Below are positions 26,138 to 34,350 of a stretch of DNA of 64,000 bases, piece after piece. The DNA lies in assembly GCF_001468285.1 (NCBI RefSeq), contig NZ_LNSB01000019.1:1-64000 (forward strand), read 5' to 3'. Position numbers and translations under genes: made by a program. Under the pieces are notes generated by a model that was not told the origin of the DNA, made no database searches, and saw only the letters and a list, made by a program, of their open reading frames with translations. The DNA is from Sphingopyxis sp. HIX (GTDB lineage: Bacteria; Pseudomonadota; Alphaproteobacteria; Sphingomonadales; Sphingomonadaceae). The first letter of the stretch is position 1. Each line of letters opens with the position of its first letter.

Positions 26138-27585
26138 GCGGGCTCCGCCGTTCCGCGCTCGCCGCCGATGCCGAGCGCGCGCTGGGCCGGGACTTTGCCG
26201 GCCGGTGCATCGGCCGCGATGAAGACGACATCGCCCTGGTCTACAAACAGCATGCCGCCAACTTGCCCTTGCCTTTGCCCGAGCTGCTGATCGCTTGCCG
26301 GACCGGGCAGGACATGGTCCGGGCCTTCGAATTCGTGCGCGACCGGGGCCTTTCCTTTTCCGTGCGGAGCGGCGGCCATTGTTTTGCCGACCTGTCCAAT
26401 CGCGGCGAGGTCATCCTCGACTGCGCCGGCATGAACGGCGTGGCGATCGACGCGGATCGTAAGATCGTGGCCGGCCCCGGGGCGCTGTCCGGCGATGCGA
26501 TCGCCACCCTGGCGAAGGCGGATATGACCTTGCCGGTCGGGGGATGTCCGCTCGTGGCGCTCGGCGGCCTGTCGCTGGTCGGCGGGTTCGGACTGACGGG
26601 GCGATCGCGAGGACTCTTGGCCGACCGAGTCTCCGCAGCCCATGTCCTGCTCGCCGATGGCCGGCTTCTGGAATGCAGCGCGAACCGGCATGACGACCTG
26701 TTCTGGGCCCTGTTCGGCGCCGGCCCCCTGGGCTTCGGAATCGTCACGCAGCTGCAATTCGATCCGGCCCCGCCCCGTCCGGGGATCGCAGTCGATGGCG
26801 CTTGGCCGATACGCTATGCGAAAGAGATTTTTGCCCTCTGGCAGGATTATGCGCCCGTCGCGGACCCTGCTTCTTCGGTGCAGATCAGCTTGGTCGCGCC
26901 GGAAAATCCGGACGATGACTGTTTCGTGCGATGCTATGGCGTCATCCTCGACAAGGACCAAAGCGATGGGGACGGGCGCGATGCCCTGCTCGCAGGGCTG
27001 GCGAAACATTTCGGTCCCTTCGCCAGCCGCATCGAGATCGCGGCCAAGTCTGCCGAGGACATGCCGCTCTATGCGTGCGGCGCACGGACATATCGGGGCG
27101 AGCCCGCCTGGCTGCCTTCGCGTCCCTATACGGGTACCGCGCTATTGGCGCAGCGCTCGCAGTTTTTCGATGCGCCGCTGCCCGGCGATGCGATCGCCGG
27201 ACTGATCGAGCGTTTGCAGGCCGATCGCACCGAACTGCAGGCGCGGGAGATCGAATGCATCCCCTGGGGCGGGAACTATGCGCGACCCGATGCGCAAAAC
27301 TGCTTTTCGCATCGGCAGGCCCATATGCTGCTGCGGTACAACAGCCTGACCGGCCGGCAACCGGCGCCAGCCGTCCGCACATCGATGCAGAATTGGGTCG
27401 ATGCGTGCCGCGATATCCTGCGCCCGTACGCCAATGGCCGCATCTATGCCGGTTATGCGGAAAAAGATCTTCCGGACCCCATGGCCTCCTATTTCGGGGA
27501 GGCGGCCGCGCGGCTCAGTGCGCTCAAGCGGCACTATGACCCCGATAATATCTTCATGGGATCGGTTTCCGCTTTGGACCGCTGA
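26134..27585 (+). CDS. berberine-bridge-type FAD-linked oxidase in the lanthipeptide operon
   Basis: The 483-aa protein belongs to the PCMH/VAO flavin oxidase superfamily with a C-terminal BBE domain. H82 in 'VRSGGHCFAD' is the expected 8-alpha-histidyl FAD attachment, and C138 in 'VGGCPLVALGGL' corresponds to the 6-S-cysteinyl site, so FAD is probably bicovalently bound. The BBE tail 'YFGEAAARLSALKRHYDPDNIF' is typical. Such enzymes oxidise alcohols, amines or C-H/C-N bonds using O2. ATGA overlap with the transporter ties it to lanthipeptide maturation, where it is an unusual tailoring enzyme; it is unrelated to the LanD flavoprotein of mersacidin. No signal peptide is visible. Confidence 0.88.
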   Translation: MSGLRRSALAADAERALGRDFAGRCIGRDEDDIALVYKQHAANLPLPLPELLIACRTGQDMVRAFEFVRDRGLSFSVRSGGHCFADLSNRGEVILDCAGMNGVAIDADRKIVAGPGALSGDAIATLAKADMTLPVGGCPLVALGGLSLVGGFGLTGRSRGLLADRVSAAHVLLADGRLLECSANRHDDLFWALFGAGPLGFGIVTQLQFDPAPPRPGIAVDGAWPIRYAKEIFALWQDYAPVADPASSVQISLVAPENPDDDCFVRCYGVILDKDQSDGDGRDALLAGLAKHFGPFASRIEIAAKSAEDMPLYACGARTYRGEPAWLPSRPYTGTALLAQRSQFFDAPLPGDAIAGLIERLQADRTELQAREIECIPWGGNYARPDAQNCFSHRQAHMLLRYNSLTGRQPAPAVRTSMQNWVDACRDILRPYANGRIYAGYAEKDLPDPMASYFGEAAARLSALKRHYDPDNIFMGSVSALDR

Positions 27586-27645
27586 TGCATCCCGGTGGCG
27601 GAGGACGTCAGCTCCCCCCTAAAGCGCGACCGAAAGTGCCGGTCG

Positions 27646-28572
27646 TCATTCGGCCATCGGCCTTCGGGGACCGCAGCAGCTTGCGAGCGCGCATCCTTCC
27701 AACGACACGCTAAGGTGGAAGCTTCGTATACCCTCAGGCGGCAGCCTCAAAATGCCGGGCTTGTCCCAAACCTCGCCGGAAAAGTCGACCGGGTCGGCCA
27801 TGCCGGCCCACGGCTCGATGCAAAGATAGCGGGCGCCGGGCTTCTGCCAGATGCCCAGCCAACTCGTATCCGGAAAGGCAATCCGAAGGTTCGGCGATCC
27901 GGGCGCACCCCAGAGGAGACTGCGGCTGTCCAGCTTGTCCCAGATGAGCGCATCGCCATCGAACATCCCGTATGTCGGCACGAGCATGTCTCCGTCGACC
28001 GGAGAAGGCCGGGTGTCCGCTGCGATCAGGCCCGTCGCCCGATCGACCGTCCGGAGCGGAGAAGGCTCGGGTCGATCAAAGAGAATCCGGTGGTTGGAAG
28101 CTGCGGCACCATAAGGCAGCGGCCATGCGAAAGCGGGATGAAACCCGAAGGAGAATGGCATCGCCGTGTCGCCCTCATTCGCCACGCGTGCGCTTATGGT
28201 CAGGCGTCCGCCGTCGAGATCGAAGACGATCTCCAGCGAGAATTCGAAGGGATAGACGAGGCGGGTTTCGGCGTCGGCTTCGAGCCGCAAAGCTGCCCGT
28301 GTCTCGCTGTGCTCCAGCAAAGCGAATGGCTTGCGGCGTGCAAAGCCGTGTTGCGGCATCGGATATTCGTGCCCGTTCAACCGATACCGGTCATCGCTGC
28401 AACGGCCGACGAACGGGAAGAGGATCGGCGCGCGCCCGGTCCACCAGCGCGGGTCGGCGTCGGTCATGAGTTCGCGCCCGGCGTCGTCGCACAGCGACCA
28501 TAGTTCGGCGCCCAGAGGATTGATCGTTGCGGTGAGATCGCCGCTCGAGATGACGGGCAGTCTTGCTGTCAT
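27646..28572 (-). CDS. aldose 1-epimerase family protein (LacX/GalM-like)
   Basis: The 308-aa beta-sandwich protein resembles bacterial aldose-1-epimerase-like (LacX-type) mutarotases. Probable catalytic residues are His in 'MPQHGFARRKPF', His in 'FSFGFHPAFAWPL', and Glu in 'YLCIEPWAGMADP'. It would interconvert sugar anomers, possibly of the oligosaccharide or hexose imported by the adjacent locus. It lies 27 nt downstream of the ROK regulator gene on the same strand, so both probably share the operator-controlled promoter. It is convergent with the lanthipeptide operon. Confidence 0.85.
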   Translation of the reverse strand: MTARLPVISSGDLTATINPLGAELWSLCDDAGRELMTDADPRWWTGRAPILFPFVGRCSDDRYRLNGHEYPMPQHGFARRKPFALLEHSETRAALRLEADAETRLVYPFEFSLEIVFDLDGGRLTISARVANEGDTAMPFSFGFHPAFAWPLPYGAAASNHRILFDRPEPSPLRTVDRATGLIAADTRPSPVDGDMLVPTYGMFDGDALIWDKLDSRSLLWGAPGSPNLRIAFPDTSWLGIWQKPGARYLCIEPWAGMADPVDFSGEVWDKPGILRLPPEGIRSFHLSVSLEGCALASCCGPRRPMAE

Positions 28573-28599
28573 CGACGTCGGTCCGCCGGGTGTCGCAGC

Positions 28600-29715
28600 T
28601 CATCCATGCGCTTGTCCGGTCCAATGATAGAGTTTCTGGAGCGGTAGGAGCGCGGCGCCCATGGCAGCGGCAGCGGCCGGGGCTTCCGCGGGAACGAGAT
28701 GGGGAACGGGCCGGGACTGGGCCCGCCGATGCTGGTCGAAGAAGCGGATGTGGGGAATCGCCAGCCGCGCGAGATCGTTCGGCAGGCGGCCGCCCAATAT
28801 GATCGCATCGATATCGAGGATCGCCCCTGCGTTCGACGCGATGATCGACAGCGAACGGCTTACCTTGAGTACCCACCGCTGCACGGCAGGCCAACCGGCG
28901 TCGAATTCGCGGAGCAGCTCGTCCACGGTTTCGAACCTGATCCCGTCGGCCCCGAGTTCGAGCCGCAGGACCTCGAGGCTCGGGAACACGTCGATCGTCG
29001 GTTCGAGCCCGCCGGCAAATTCGCCGGCATTGCCGTGCCGGCCCCGCCAGAGCTTTCCGTCGAGGACGACACCGCCGCCTACCCCCGAACCGATGAAGAG
29101 ATAGGCAAAGCTGTCGTAACGCTGCCCCGCGCCGACCAGGCATTCGGCAAGGGCGGCCGCGTTGCCGTCGTTCTCGGCATAGACGGGCATGCCGAGCCTG
29201 CCCGTGAAATAGTCCTCGAGATCGAGATCGGCCCATTCGTCGAGTCCATAGGGCGTGTTGAAGATGCCTTGGTGGAGGAAGGAGCCGGAGACAGCGAGCC
29301 CGGCGCCGATCGGCGCCCTGCCGCCCGCGATATTCCCCACCAGCGCATCGATGCACGTCGCAAGGCGTGTGGCCGCGCCGGCAATGTCGGAATTGGGTCC
29401 GGCAAGATGTTCGTTCGCGAGGACCTTGCCCGCGAAATCCGCGATCAGAACGTCCATAGCGCCGGGCGCCACCGAAATCCCGATGCTGGCGCAATGATCG
29501 GGAACGAGCGAAAAGCTGTTCGCGGGATAGCCGCGCGACCCCATCTTCACACGCTCGCCGCTCGATATCATGCCGCGGTCGGCGAGGCCCGCCAGGATGC
29601 GCGACGCGGATTGCTGGGTGACATCCAGCCGCTCGGCCAGTTGCGCCTGCGTGATGGTGCCGGTGCGGAACATCAGGTCGAGCGCGCGGCGCTCGTTTCG
29701 GGTCAGCTCGATCAT
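28600..29715 (-). CDS. ROK-family transcriptional regulator
   Basis: The 371-aa protein has an N-terminal winged helix-turn-helix (residues ~8-60, 'LAERLDVTQQSASRILAGLADRGMIS') fused to a ROK sugar-kinase-like domain. The domain includes 'AGLAVSGSF', 'YAENDGNAAALAE', 'FIGSGVGGGVVLDGKLWRGRHGNAGEFA' and a C-terminal 'AIILGGRL'. The classical CxCGxxGC Zn motif after 'GEF' is absent. NagC/XylR-type ROK proteins bind palindromes and are released by sugar ligands. It is divergent from a TonB receptor operon, with two palindromic operators between, so it most likely represses both directions. Confidence 0.9.
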   Translation of the reverse strand: MIELTRNERRALDLMFRTGTITQAQLAERLDVTQQSASRILAGLADRGMISSGERVKMGSRGYPANSFSLVPDHCASIGISVAPGAMDVLIADFAGKVLANEHLAGPNSDIAGAATRLATCIDALVGNIAGGRAPIGAGLAVSGSFLHQGIFNTPYGLDEWADLDLEDYFTGRLGMPVYAENDGNAAALAECLVGAGQRYDSFAYLFIGSGVGGGVVLDGKLWRGRHGNAGEFAGGLEPTIDVFPSLEVLRLELGADGIRFETVDELLREFDAGWPAVQRWVLKVSRSLSIIASNAGAILDIDAIILGGRLPNDLARLAIPHIRFFDQHRRAQSRPVPHLVPAEAPAAAAAMGAALLPLQKLYHWTGQAHG

Positions 29716-29754
29716 GCCTGCAATTGAGCGGCAAGCGCGAGGCAGCGCAAGCGA

Positions 29755-29803
29755 ATTCACACTTGACGTGTGAATGTCACCAAAGATACACATTAAGTGT
29801 GAA
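29755..29803. promoter_or_regulatory. paired palindromic operators between the ROK regulator and TonB receptor
   Basis: ATTCACAC-TTGAC-GTGTGAAT (29755-29775) is a perfect 8-bp-arm palindrome. A second site, GATACAC-ATTAA-GTGTGAA (29785-29803), keeps the right arm exactly and part of the left. The centres are 29 bp apart, about three helical turns, favouring cooperative binding by a dimeric repressor. Location in the divergent promoter region points to the adjacent ROK protein. Confidence 0.75.
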
Positions 29804-29868
29804 ATAGAAGCGGAAGGCCGACGATTCGCCGGTATCATTCACGCCTTTGATGTAAGAGGGAGAGCATC

Positions 29869-32151
29869 ATGTTGACGATTCGCACGTCCGATTTCCGCCG
29901 CGCATGGGTTCAGGGCGCGGCCCTTGCGGCCTTCCTGGCGACTCCGGCTTTCGCCCAGGATTCGGTGCAAGCCGCTGCGGGCGAAGCGGTTCCGGACGGA
30001 TCCGACGCCGGTGCCGGCGGCGATATCATCGTCACGGCGACCCGCCGGTCGGAATCGATCCAGAAGGTGCCGATCGCCGTATCGGTGGTCGATGGCGAAC
30101 TCATGCGCCAGCAGGGGCTTGCCAACCTCAAGGATATCGCGGGTCAGGTGCCGACCCTCAATTTCCGCACGGCCGCTTCGAACAAGGATCAGGCCGTCTT
30201 CGTGCGCGGTCTCGGTACGGTATCGACGTCGCCGGGCGTGGAGCCGTCGGTCTCGACCGTTCTCGACGGGGTCGTCCTCGCGCGCCAGGGGCAGGCGACG
30301 CTCGACCTACTCGATATCGAGCGTGTCGAGGTGCTTCGCGGGCCGCAGGGCACCTTGTTCGGCAAGAACGCGTCGGCTGGCGTGCTGAATATCGTCTCGA
30401 AGAAGCCCGACGATGATTTTCGCGCCTTCGTCGACGTCAGCGCGTTCGAGGATGGCGAAGGGCGCGGCCGCGTCGGCCTTGCCGGGCCGATCTCGCCCGG
30501 ACGCGTGGCGATCGGCGTCAACATGATGGCGACGACCTACCGCGGCAACGTTCGCAACCTCTTCGACGGCGAGCGCGTCAACGGCTATGACAAGATCGGC
30601 ACACGGGCGCGGTTGCGCTTCACGCCCTCCGATACGGTCGAACTGCTGCTGACCGCGGATTATGTCTGGTCGAAGGACACCACGCCGCAGGGCGTCCCGA
30701 CGCGGACCTTCCTCACCGCCTTTCCGACAGGTGCCGTCACCAGTTTCCCGAATTTCGCTGCGGCGTTCCTGCCTGGGGTGGCGAGCGAAGACGGCCGCAT
30801 CATCAATTCGAACTACAACACCCACGTGGTCGACGAGAATTTCGGGATCGCGGGCGAATTGAACGTCGAATTGGGCGACTTCACGCTCACCTCGATTTCG
30901 GCGTGGCGCGGATGGAACAACAAACAGCTGCAGGATCAGGACCGGCTGCCCGCAGCCGTCGTCGGCATCGCGCAGCTCCACGATGTGGGGCGGCTCGATT
31001 TCGACCAGATATCGCAGGAGGTCCGGCTCACCTCGCCCAAGGGCGAATTCATCGACTATGTCGTCGGCGCCTTCTATTTCCGCGGCCGCAACAGCGAGAA
31101 TTATCAGCGGCAGACGACGGTCCGGACGGCGGCTGCCACGACGATCACCAACGGCGTTGCCGATTATGGCGTGACCAACAAGAATCTCTCGGCTTTCGGC
31201 GAAGCCAATATCCATTTCAGCGACCGCTTCCGGGCGCTGGCTGGCCTGCGCTGGATCCGCGACGAGCTGAGCTATGACTTCAACCGCGTGTCGTCGTCGC
31301 CGACGCCGGTGACGGGCATCCAGACCAGCTTCGCCGCGAGCGGGCAGACGGTCTCGAAGGATTTCGCCGGGCGCGCAGGTCTCCAGTTCGATCTGGCGCC
31401 GCGTGCGATGATCTATGGAACCTATTCGCGCGGCTATAAGGGGCCGGCCTATAATCCCGCCTTCTCGATGCTGCCGCAGGACACGCTGGCGCTGAAGCCC
31501 GAGACCTCGGACGCCTATGAGCTCGGCCTGAAGTCGAAGCTCTTCGGCGGCGCCGTGACCTTCAACGTCGCGGGCTTCCTGCAGAAGCTCGAAAATTATC
31601 AGGTGCCCTTCTTCGACACGTTCAACAATTCGCCGATCAGCCGGCTGATCAATGCCGGGCGGGTCTCGACCCGCGGTGTCGAGGTCGATCTGTCGGCTGC
31701 CGTCGGTGACCATCTGACGCTGAGCGGGGCGGCCGCCTATACCGACGCGAAGATCGACGAGTTCACCTGCCCCGCAGGCACCAACGCGTCGTGCCAGATC
31801 AACGGCTATACTTTGCCCTATGCGCCCAAATGGCGCATCAACGGCCGCGCCGAATATCGCGCGCCGGTGTCGGGCGGGATCGACCTGGTGGTGGGCACCG
31901 ACGTGAACTGGCGCACCGACACGCAGTACAGCATCAACCAGACGCCCGACACGATCCAGCCGGGCTATGCGATCTGGAATGCCAATATCGGCATCGCAAC
32001 GGACGACGGCCTGCGGGTGATGCTCCTTGCGCGCAACCTGACCGACAAATCCTATTCGACCTTCCTGACGCGGTTCGGCCAGGGCGTGGCGCGATTTGTC
32101 CCGCGCGACGACCGGCGCTATTTCGGGATCAGCATCAACAAGGACTTCTGA
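29869..32151 (+). CDS. TonB-dependent outer-membrane receptor (putative carbohydrate locus)
   Basis: The 760-aa protein has a signal peptide ending ATPAFA-QD, a TonB box-like 'GDIIVTATRR', and a plug domain (~55-165, 'IAGQVPTLNFRTA', 'VEVLRGPQGTLFGKNASAGVLNI'). It then has a 22-strand-type beta-barrel ending in Phe ('YFGISINKDF'), as outer-membrane beta-barrel insertion requires. It would take up a substrate too large for porins. The surrounding ROK regulator, mutarotase-like gene and GPH symporter suggest a glycoside. Its stop overlaps the DUF1868 start (TGATG). Confidence 0.93.
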   Translation: MLTIRTSDFRRAWVQGAALAAFLATPAFAQDSVQAAAGEAVPDGSDAGAGGDIIVTATRRSESIQKVPIAVSVVDGELMRQQGLANLKDIAGQVPTLNFRTAASNKDQAVFVRGLGTVSTSPGVEPSVSTVLDGVVLARQGQATLDLLDIERVEVLRGPQGTLFGKNASAGVLNIVSKKPDDDFRAFVDVSAFEDGEGRGRVGLAGPISPGRVAIGVNMMATTYRGNVRNLFDGERVNGYDKIGTRARLRFTPSDTVELLLTADYVWSKDTTPQGVPTRTFLTAFPTGAVTSFPNFAAAFLPGVASEDGRIINSNYNTHVVDENFGIAGELNVELGDFTLTSISAWRGWNNKQLQDQDRLPAAVVGIAQLHDVGRLDFDQISQEVRLTSPKGEFIDYVVGAFYFRGRNSENYQRQTTVRTAAATTITNGVADYGVTNKNLSAFGEANIHFSDRFRALAGLRWIRDELSYDFNRVSSSPTPVTGIQTSFAASGQTVSKDFAGRAGLQFDLAPRAMIYGTYSRGYKGPAYNPAFSMLPQDTLALKPETSDAYELGLKSKLFGGAVTFNVAGFLQKLENYQVPFFDTFNNSPISRLINAGRVSTRGVEVDLSAAVGDHLTLSGAAAYTDAKIDEFTCPAGTNASCQINGYTLPYAPKWRINGRAEYRAPVSGGIDLVVGTDVNWRTDTQYSINQTPDTIQPGYAIWNANIGIATDDGLRVMLLARNLTDKSYSTFLTRFGQGVARFVPRDDRRYFGISINKDF

Positions 32152-32933
32152 TGAGCGACAGCAGAGCATATCCCCGCCGCGAATTTTTCGCGGCGGGCGC
32201 TGCCGCGGCGCTTCTGGCTGCAGCGCCGGCGATGGCGAAGCCCGCGAGCAACGAGCGCGACGCGACGCGGAAATTTTTTCCCGACGGCCGGGTTCATCCC
32301 TTTGCCGGTAATACGATTATCTGCCACCTCGACCAGCAGGGTCCGCGAAGCTCGCCGTTCGATACGATGCTCGACATCTATCGCGAGCTTCCGGGCAGGA
32401 ACTATGCGCGCAAGCTCGCGCTGCTGCCGCCGTCGAGCTATCACATGACCCTGTTCGGCGGCGCGACCGATGCGAACCGTGCGCCGGGGCAATGGCCCCG
32501 CGATGTCCCCGCCGACGCTTCGATCGCCGAATGCAACCGGATCGTCGGCGAGCGGCTGCGAACGGGGCCGGTCGCATCGCCTGCCGAGATACGGATGAAG
32601 GTCGACACGTCGGATTCGGGTTATGACGGCAACACCCTCCGCATCCCGCTCGCGCCCCGCGACGCCGCCGAGGCCGAGACGCTCAGCGCCTTGCGCGACA
32701 GCTGGTCGGACGTGGTGGGGGTTCGCTCGCCGCGCCACGATGAATATCAGTTCCACATCACGATCGGCTATCTGATCCGGCCGCTCAGCCCGCGGGAAAC
32801 AAGGGATGCGCTGGCCGATATGGCGAGCTGGAAGGCGCGCATGACAAGCCGCAGTCCGATCATCGAATTCGGCCGCCCCGAATATTGCACCTTCGACGAC
32901 ATGTTCGCCTTCAAGCGCCAATTCTTCCTGTGA
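32151..32933 (+). CDS. DUF1868 2H-phosphoesterase-like protein with Tat signal
   Basis: The 260-aa product starts with a twin-arginine signal (PRREFFAAGAAAALLAAAPAMA). It carries the two H-x-T motifs of the 2H phosphoesterase fold, 'SSYHMTLFGG' and 'QFHITIGYL', matching the DUF1868 family. 2H enzymes open cyclic phosphodiesters or cyclic nucleotides. Export through Tat places it in the periplasm, between a TonB receptor and a sugar symporter with which it is translationally coupled. It may therefore process a phosphodiester- or cyclic-phosphate-containing substrate during import. That substrate idea is inference. Confidence 0.8.
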   Translation: MSDSRAYPRREFFAAGAAAALLAAAPAMAKPASNERDATRKFFPDGRVHPFAGNTIICHLDQQGPRSSPFDTMLDIYRELPGRNYARKLALLPPSSYHMTLFGGATDANRAPGQWPRDVPADASIAECNRIVGERLRTGPVASPAEIRMKVDTSDSGYDGNTLRIPLAPRDAAEAETLSALRDSWSDVVGVRSPRHDEYQFHITIGYLIRPLSPRETRDALADMASWKARMTSRSPIIEFGRPEYCTFDDMFAFKRQFFL

Positions 32934-32937
32934 TGCC

Positions 32938-34296
32938 GTGAGCAGGGCCAGCGCCTCCGAACTGCGGGCGATCGGTTATTCCGCGGGGAACCTCGGCAAG
33001 AACCTGCTCTGGTCGGCGGCGGACCTGACCCTGCTTTTCATCCTGACCGACATCCTCGGGCTCCCGCCGGGTTTCGCGGGGACCGTCATGATGCTCGCGC
33101 TGGTCGGCGACATGGTCATCGATCTCAGCGCGGGACGCCTCGCGGCCGCCGCGGAGCGCCACGGGATCGGCTATGGCCACATGCTGTGGCTGTTCGCGCC
33201 CGCGTGCGCGGCATCCTTCGCGCTGCTCTATGCGCTGGCGGGGGAGGGAAGCGGCGACGCTGCGGGCATCGTCCTCGCGCTCGTCGCCTTCCGGATTTTC
33301 TACGGGCTTCTCGACATCCCGCACAACGCGATGATGCCCCATGTCGTGACCGACAGCCGCGCGAGGGGGAGGGTATCGGGCTATCGCTATATCTTCAGTT
33401 CGATTGCGACCCTGCTCGTCACGCTGTGGCTGGCGCCCGAGGTCAGCGCAGCATCGCTCTCGGGCAAGAGCGCCGATCTCGAGACCTTCGGTATCGTGGC
33501 GGCCGGCCTCTCCGTCCTGACCTTGTGGATCGCCGCCAGCTGCTTTCGTGCCCCTGTCCGGACGCCGGAAATCCCGCCCGGCCGTGTGCGTATCCTGCCG
33601 AGGTTCAGCACGGATTATGTGAAGCTTCTCGTTCTGGGGCTGTTGGCCGGCGGTGCATCGGCGATGTTCGCGCGCTCGATGATCTATTACGGTACCCATT
33701 ATCTCGCCGACGCGGAGGCCGCCGCCCGGATCCTCTCTGCGCTCGTCCTCGGCCAGCTGGCCGGAACGATCGTGTGGAGTACGGCCAGCCAGCGCTTCGA
33801 TTCCCGCCACGTGCTCGCCTCTGCCAATGCGGTCTCGGCTCTTCTCGTGCCGGCTTTTCTCCTTCTGCCCACCGATTTGCAGCCCGCCGGCGGTTTCCTG
33901 ATCGGTGCCGCCCTCGCGGGCGTCTTCGCCTTGCCCTGGGCGATATTGTCGGATGTCATCGACGCGGACGATGTGCGCTTCGGCTGCCGCTACGAGCCTC
34001 AGGCCGTCAGCCTGTTCGTGACGGTGCTGAAGGGCGGGGCTGCGCTCGGCATCGCCGCCATGGGCTGGACGCTCGATGCCGTTGGCTACGATGGGGCGGG
34101 CAGCCGCTCGCCCGCCATCGCCACAGCCGTCGTCGGCCTCACGATCCTTCCCGCGGCGCTGGGCGGTCTGGCTGCGAGCGTGATCGCCTGGTCGCTGAAG
34201 GGCGGACACGCGTCGCACGCCCGGCATCTCGAACAACTGGCAAACCGGCGCTCGGCCGGGCCGCTGGCTGACAAGAAGCCAGACGGAGACATCTGA
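32938..34296 (+). CDS. MFS transporter, GPH (glycoside-pentoside-hexuronide:cation symporter) type
   Basis: The 452-aa protein has about 12 hydrophobic helices and GPH-family landmarks: 'AIGYSAGNLGKNLLW' at the start, 'FRIFYGLLDIPHNAMMPHVVTD' (the LxxxPYxA-type loop) and 'FALPWAILSDVIDADDVRFG' (the central PWAMxxDVID motif). Such symporters import sugars or glycosides with Na+ or H+. Translation starts at GTG 32938, 4 nt after the previous gene. It completes a TonB receptor-periplasmic enzyme-inner membrane import unit. Confidence 0.88.
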   Translation: MSRASASELRAIGYSAGNLGKNLLWSAADLTLLFILTDILGLPPGFAGTVMMLALVGDMVIDLSAGRLAAAAERHGIGYGHMLWLFAPACAASFALLYALAGEGSGDAAGIVLALVAFRIFYGLLDIPHNAMMPHVVTDSRARGRVSGYRYIFSSIATLLVTLWLAPEVSAASLSGKSADLETFGIVAAGLSVLTLWIAASCFRAPVRTPEIPPGRVRILPRFSTDYVKLLVLGLLAGGASAMFARSMIYYGTHYLADAEAAARILSALVLGQLAGTIVWSTASQRFDSRHVLASANAVSALLVPAFLLLPTDLQPAGGFLIGAALAGVFALPWAILSDVIDADDVRFGCRYEPQAVSLFVTVLKGGAALGIAAMGWTLDAVGYDGAGSRSPAIATAVVGLTILPAALGGLAASVIAWSLKGGHASHARHLEQLANRRSAGPLADKKPDGDI

Positions 34297-34308
34297 CGGC
34301 AATGCCGG

Positions 34309-34342
34309 GGCCGCTCGCGGGAATCCGGCGCGGCCTTTGATT
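34309..34342. terminator. possible bidirectional terminator between convergent genes
   Basis: GGCCGC (34309-34314) pairs with GCGGCC (34330-34335), followed by TTTGATTTT on the plus strand. It sits between the GPH symporter gene and the convergent aldehyde dehydrogenase gene. The stem is short and the U-tract interrupted, so this is tentative. Confidence 0.35.
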
Positions 34343-34350
34343 TTCGGGAA

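Noticed and set aside
28995..29010. A second tRNA T-arm-like match (GGTTCGAG) as the far end of an island
   Set aside because: Only eight bases match, inside the coding sequence of the ROK regulator; chance is sufficient.
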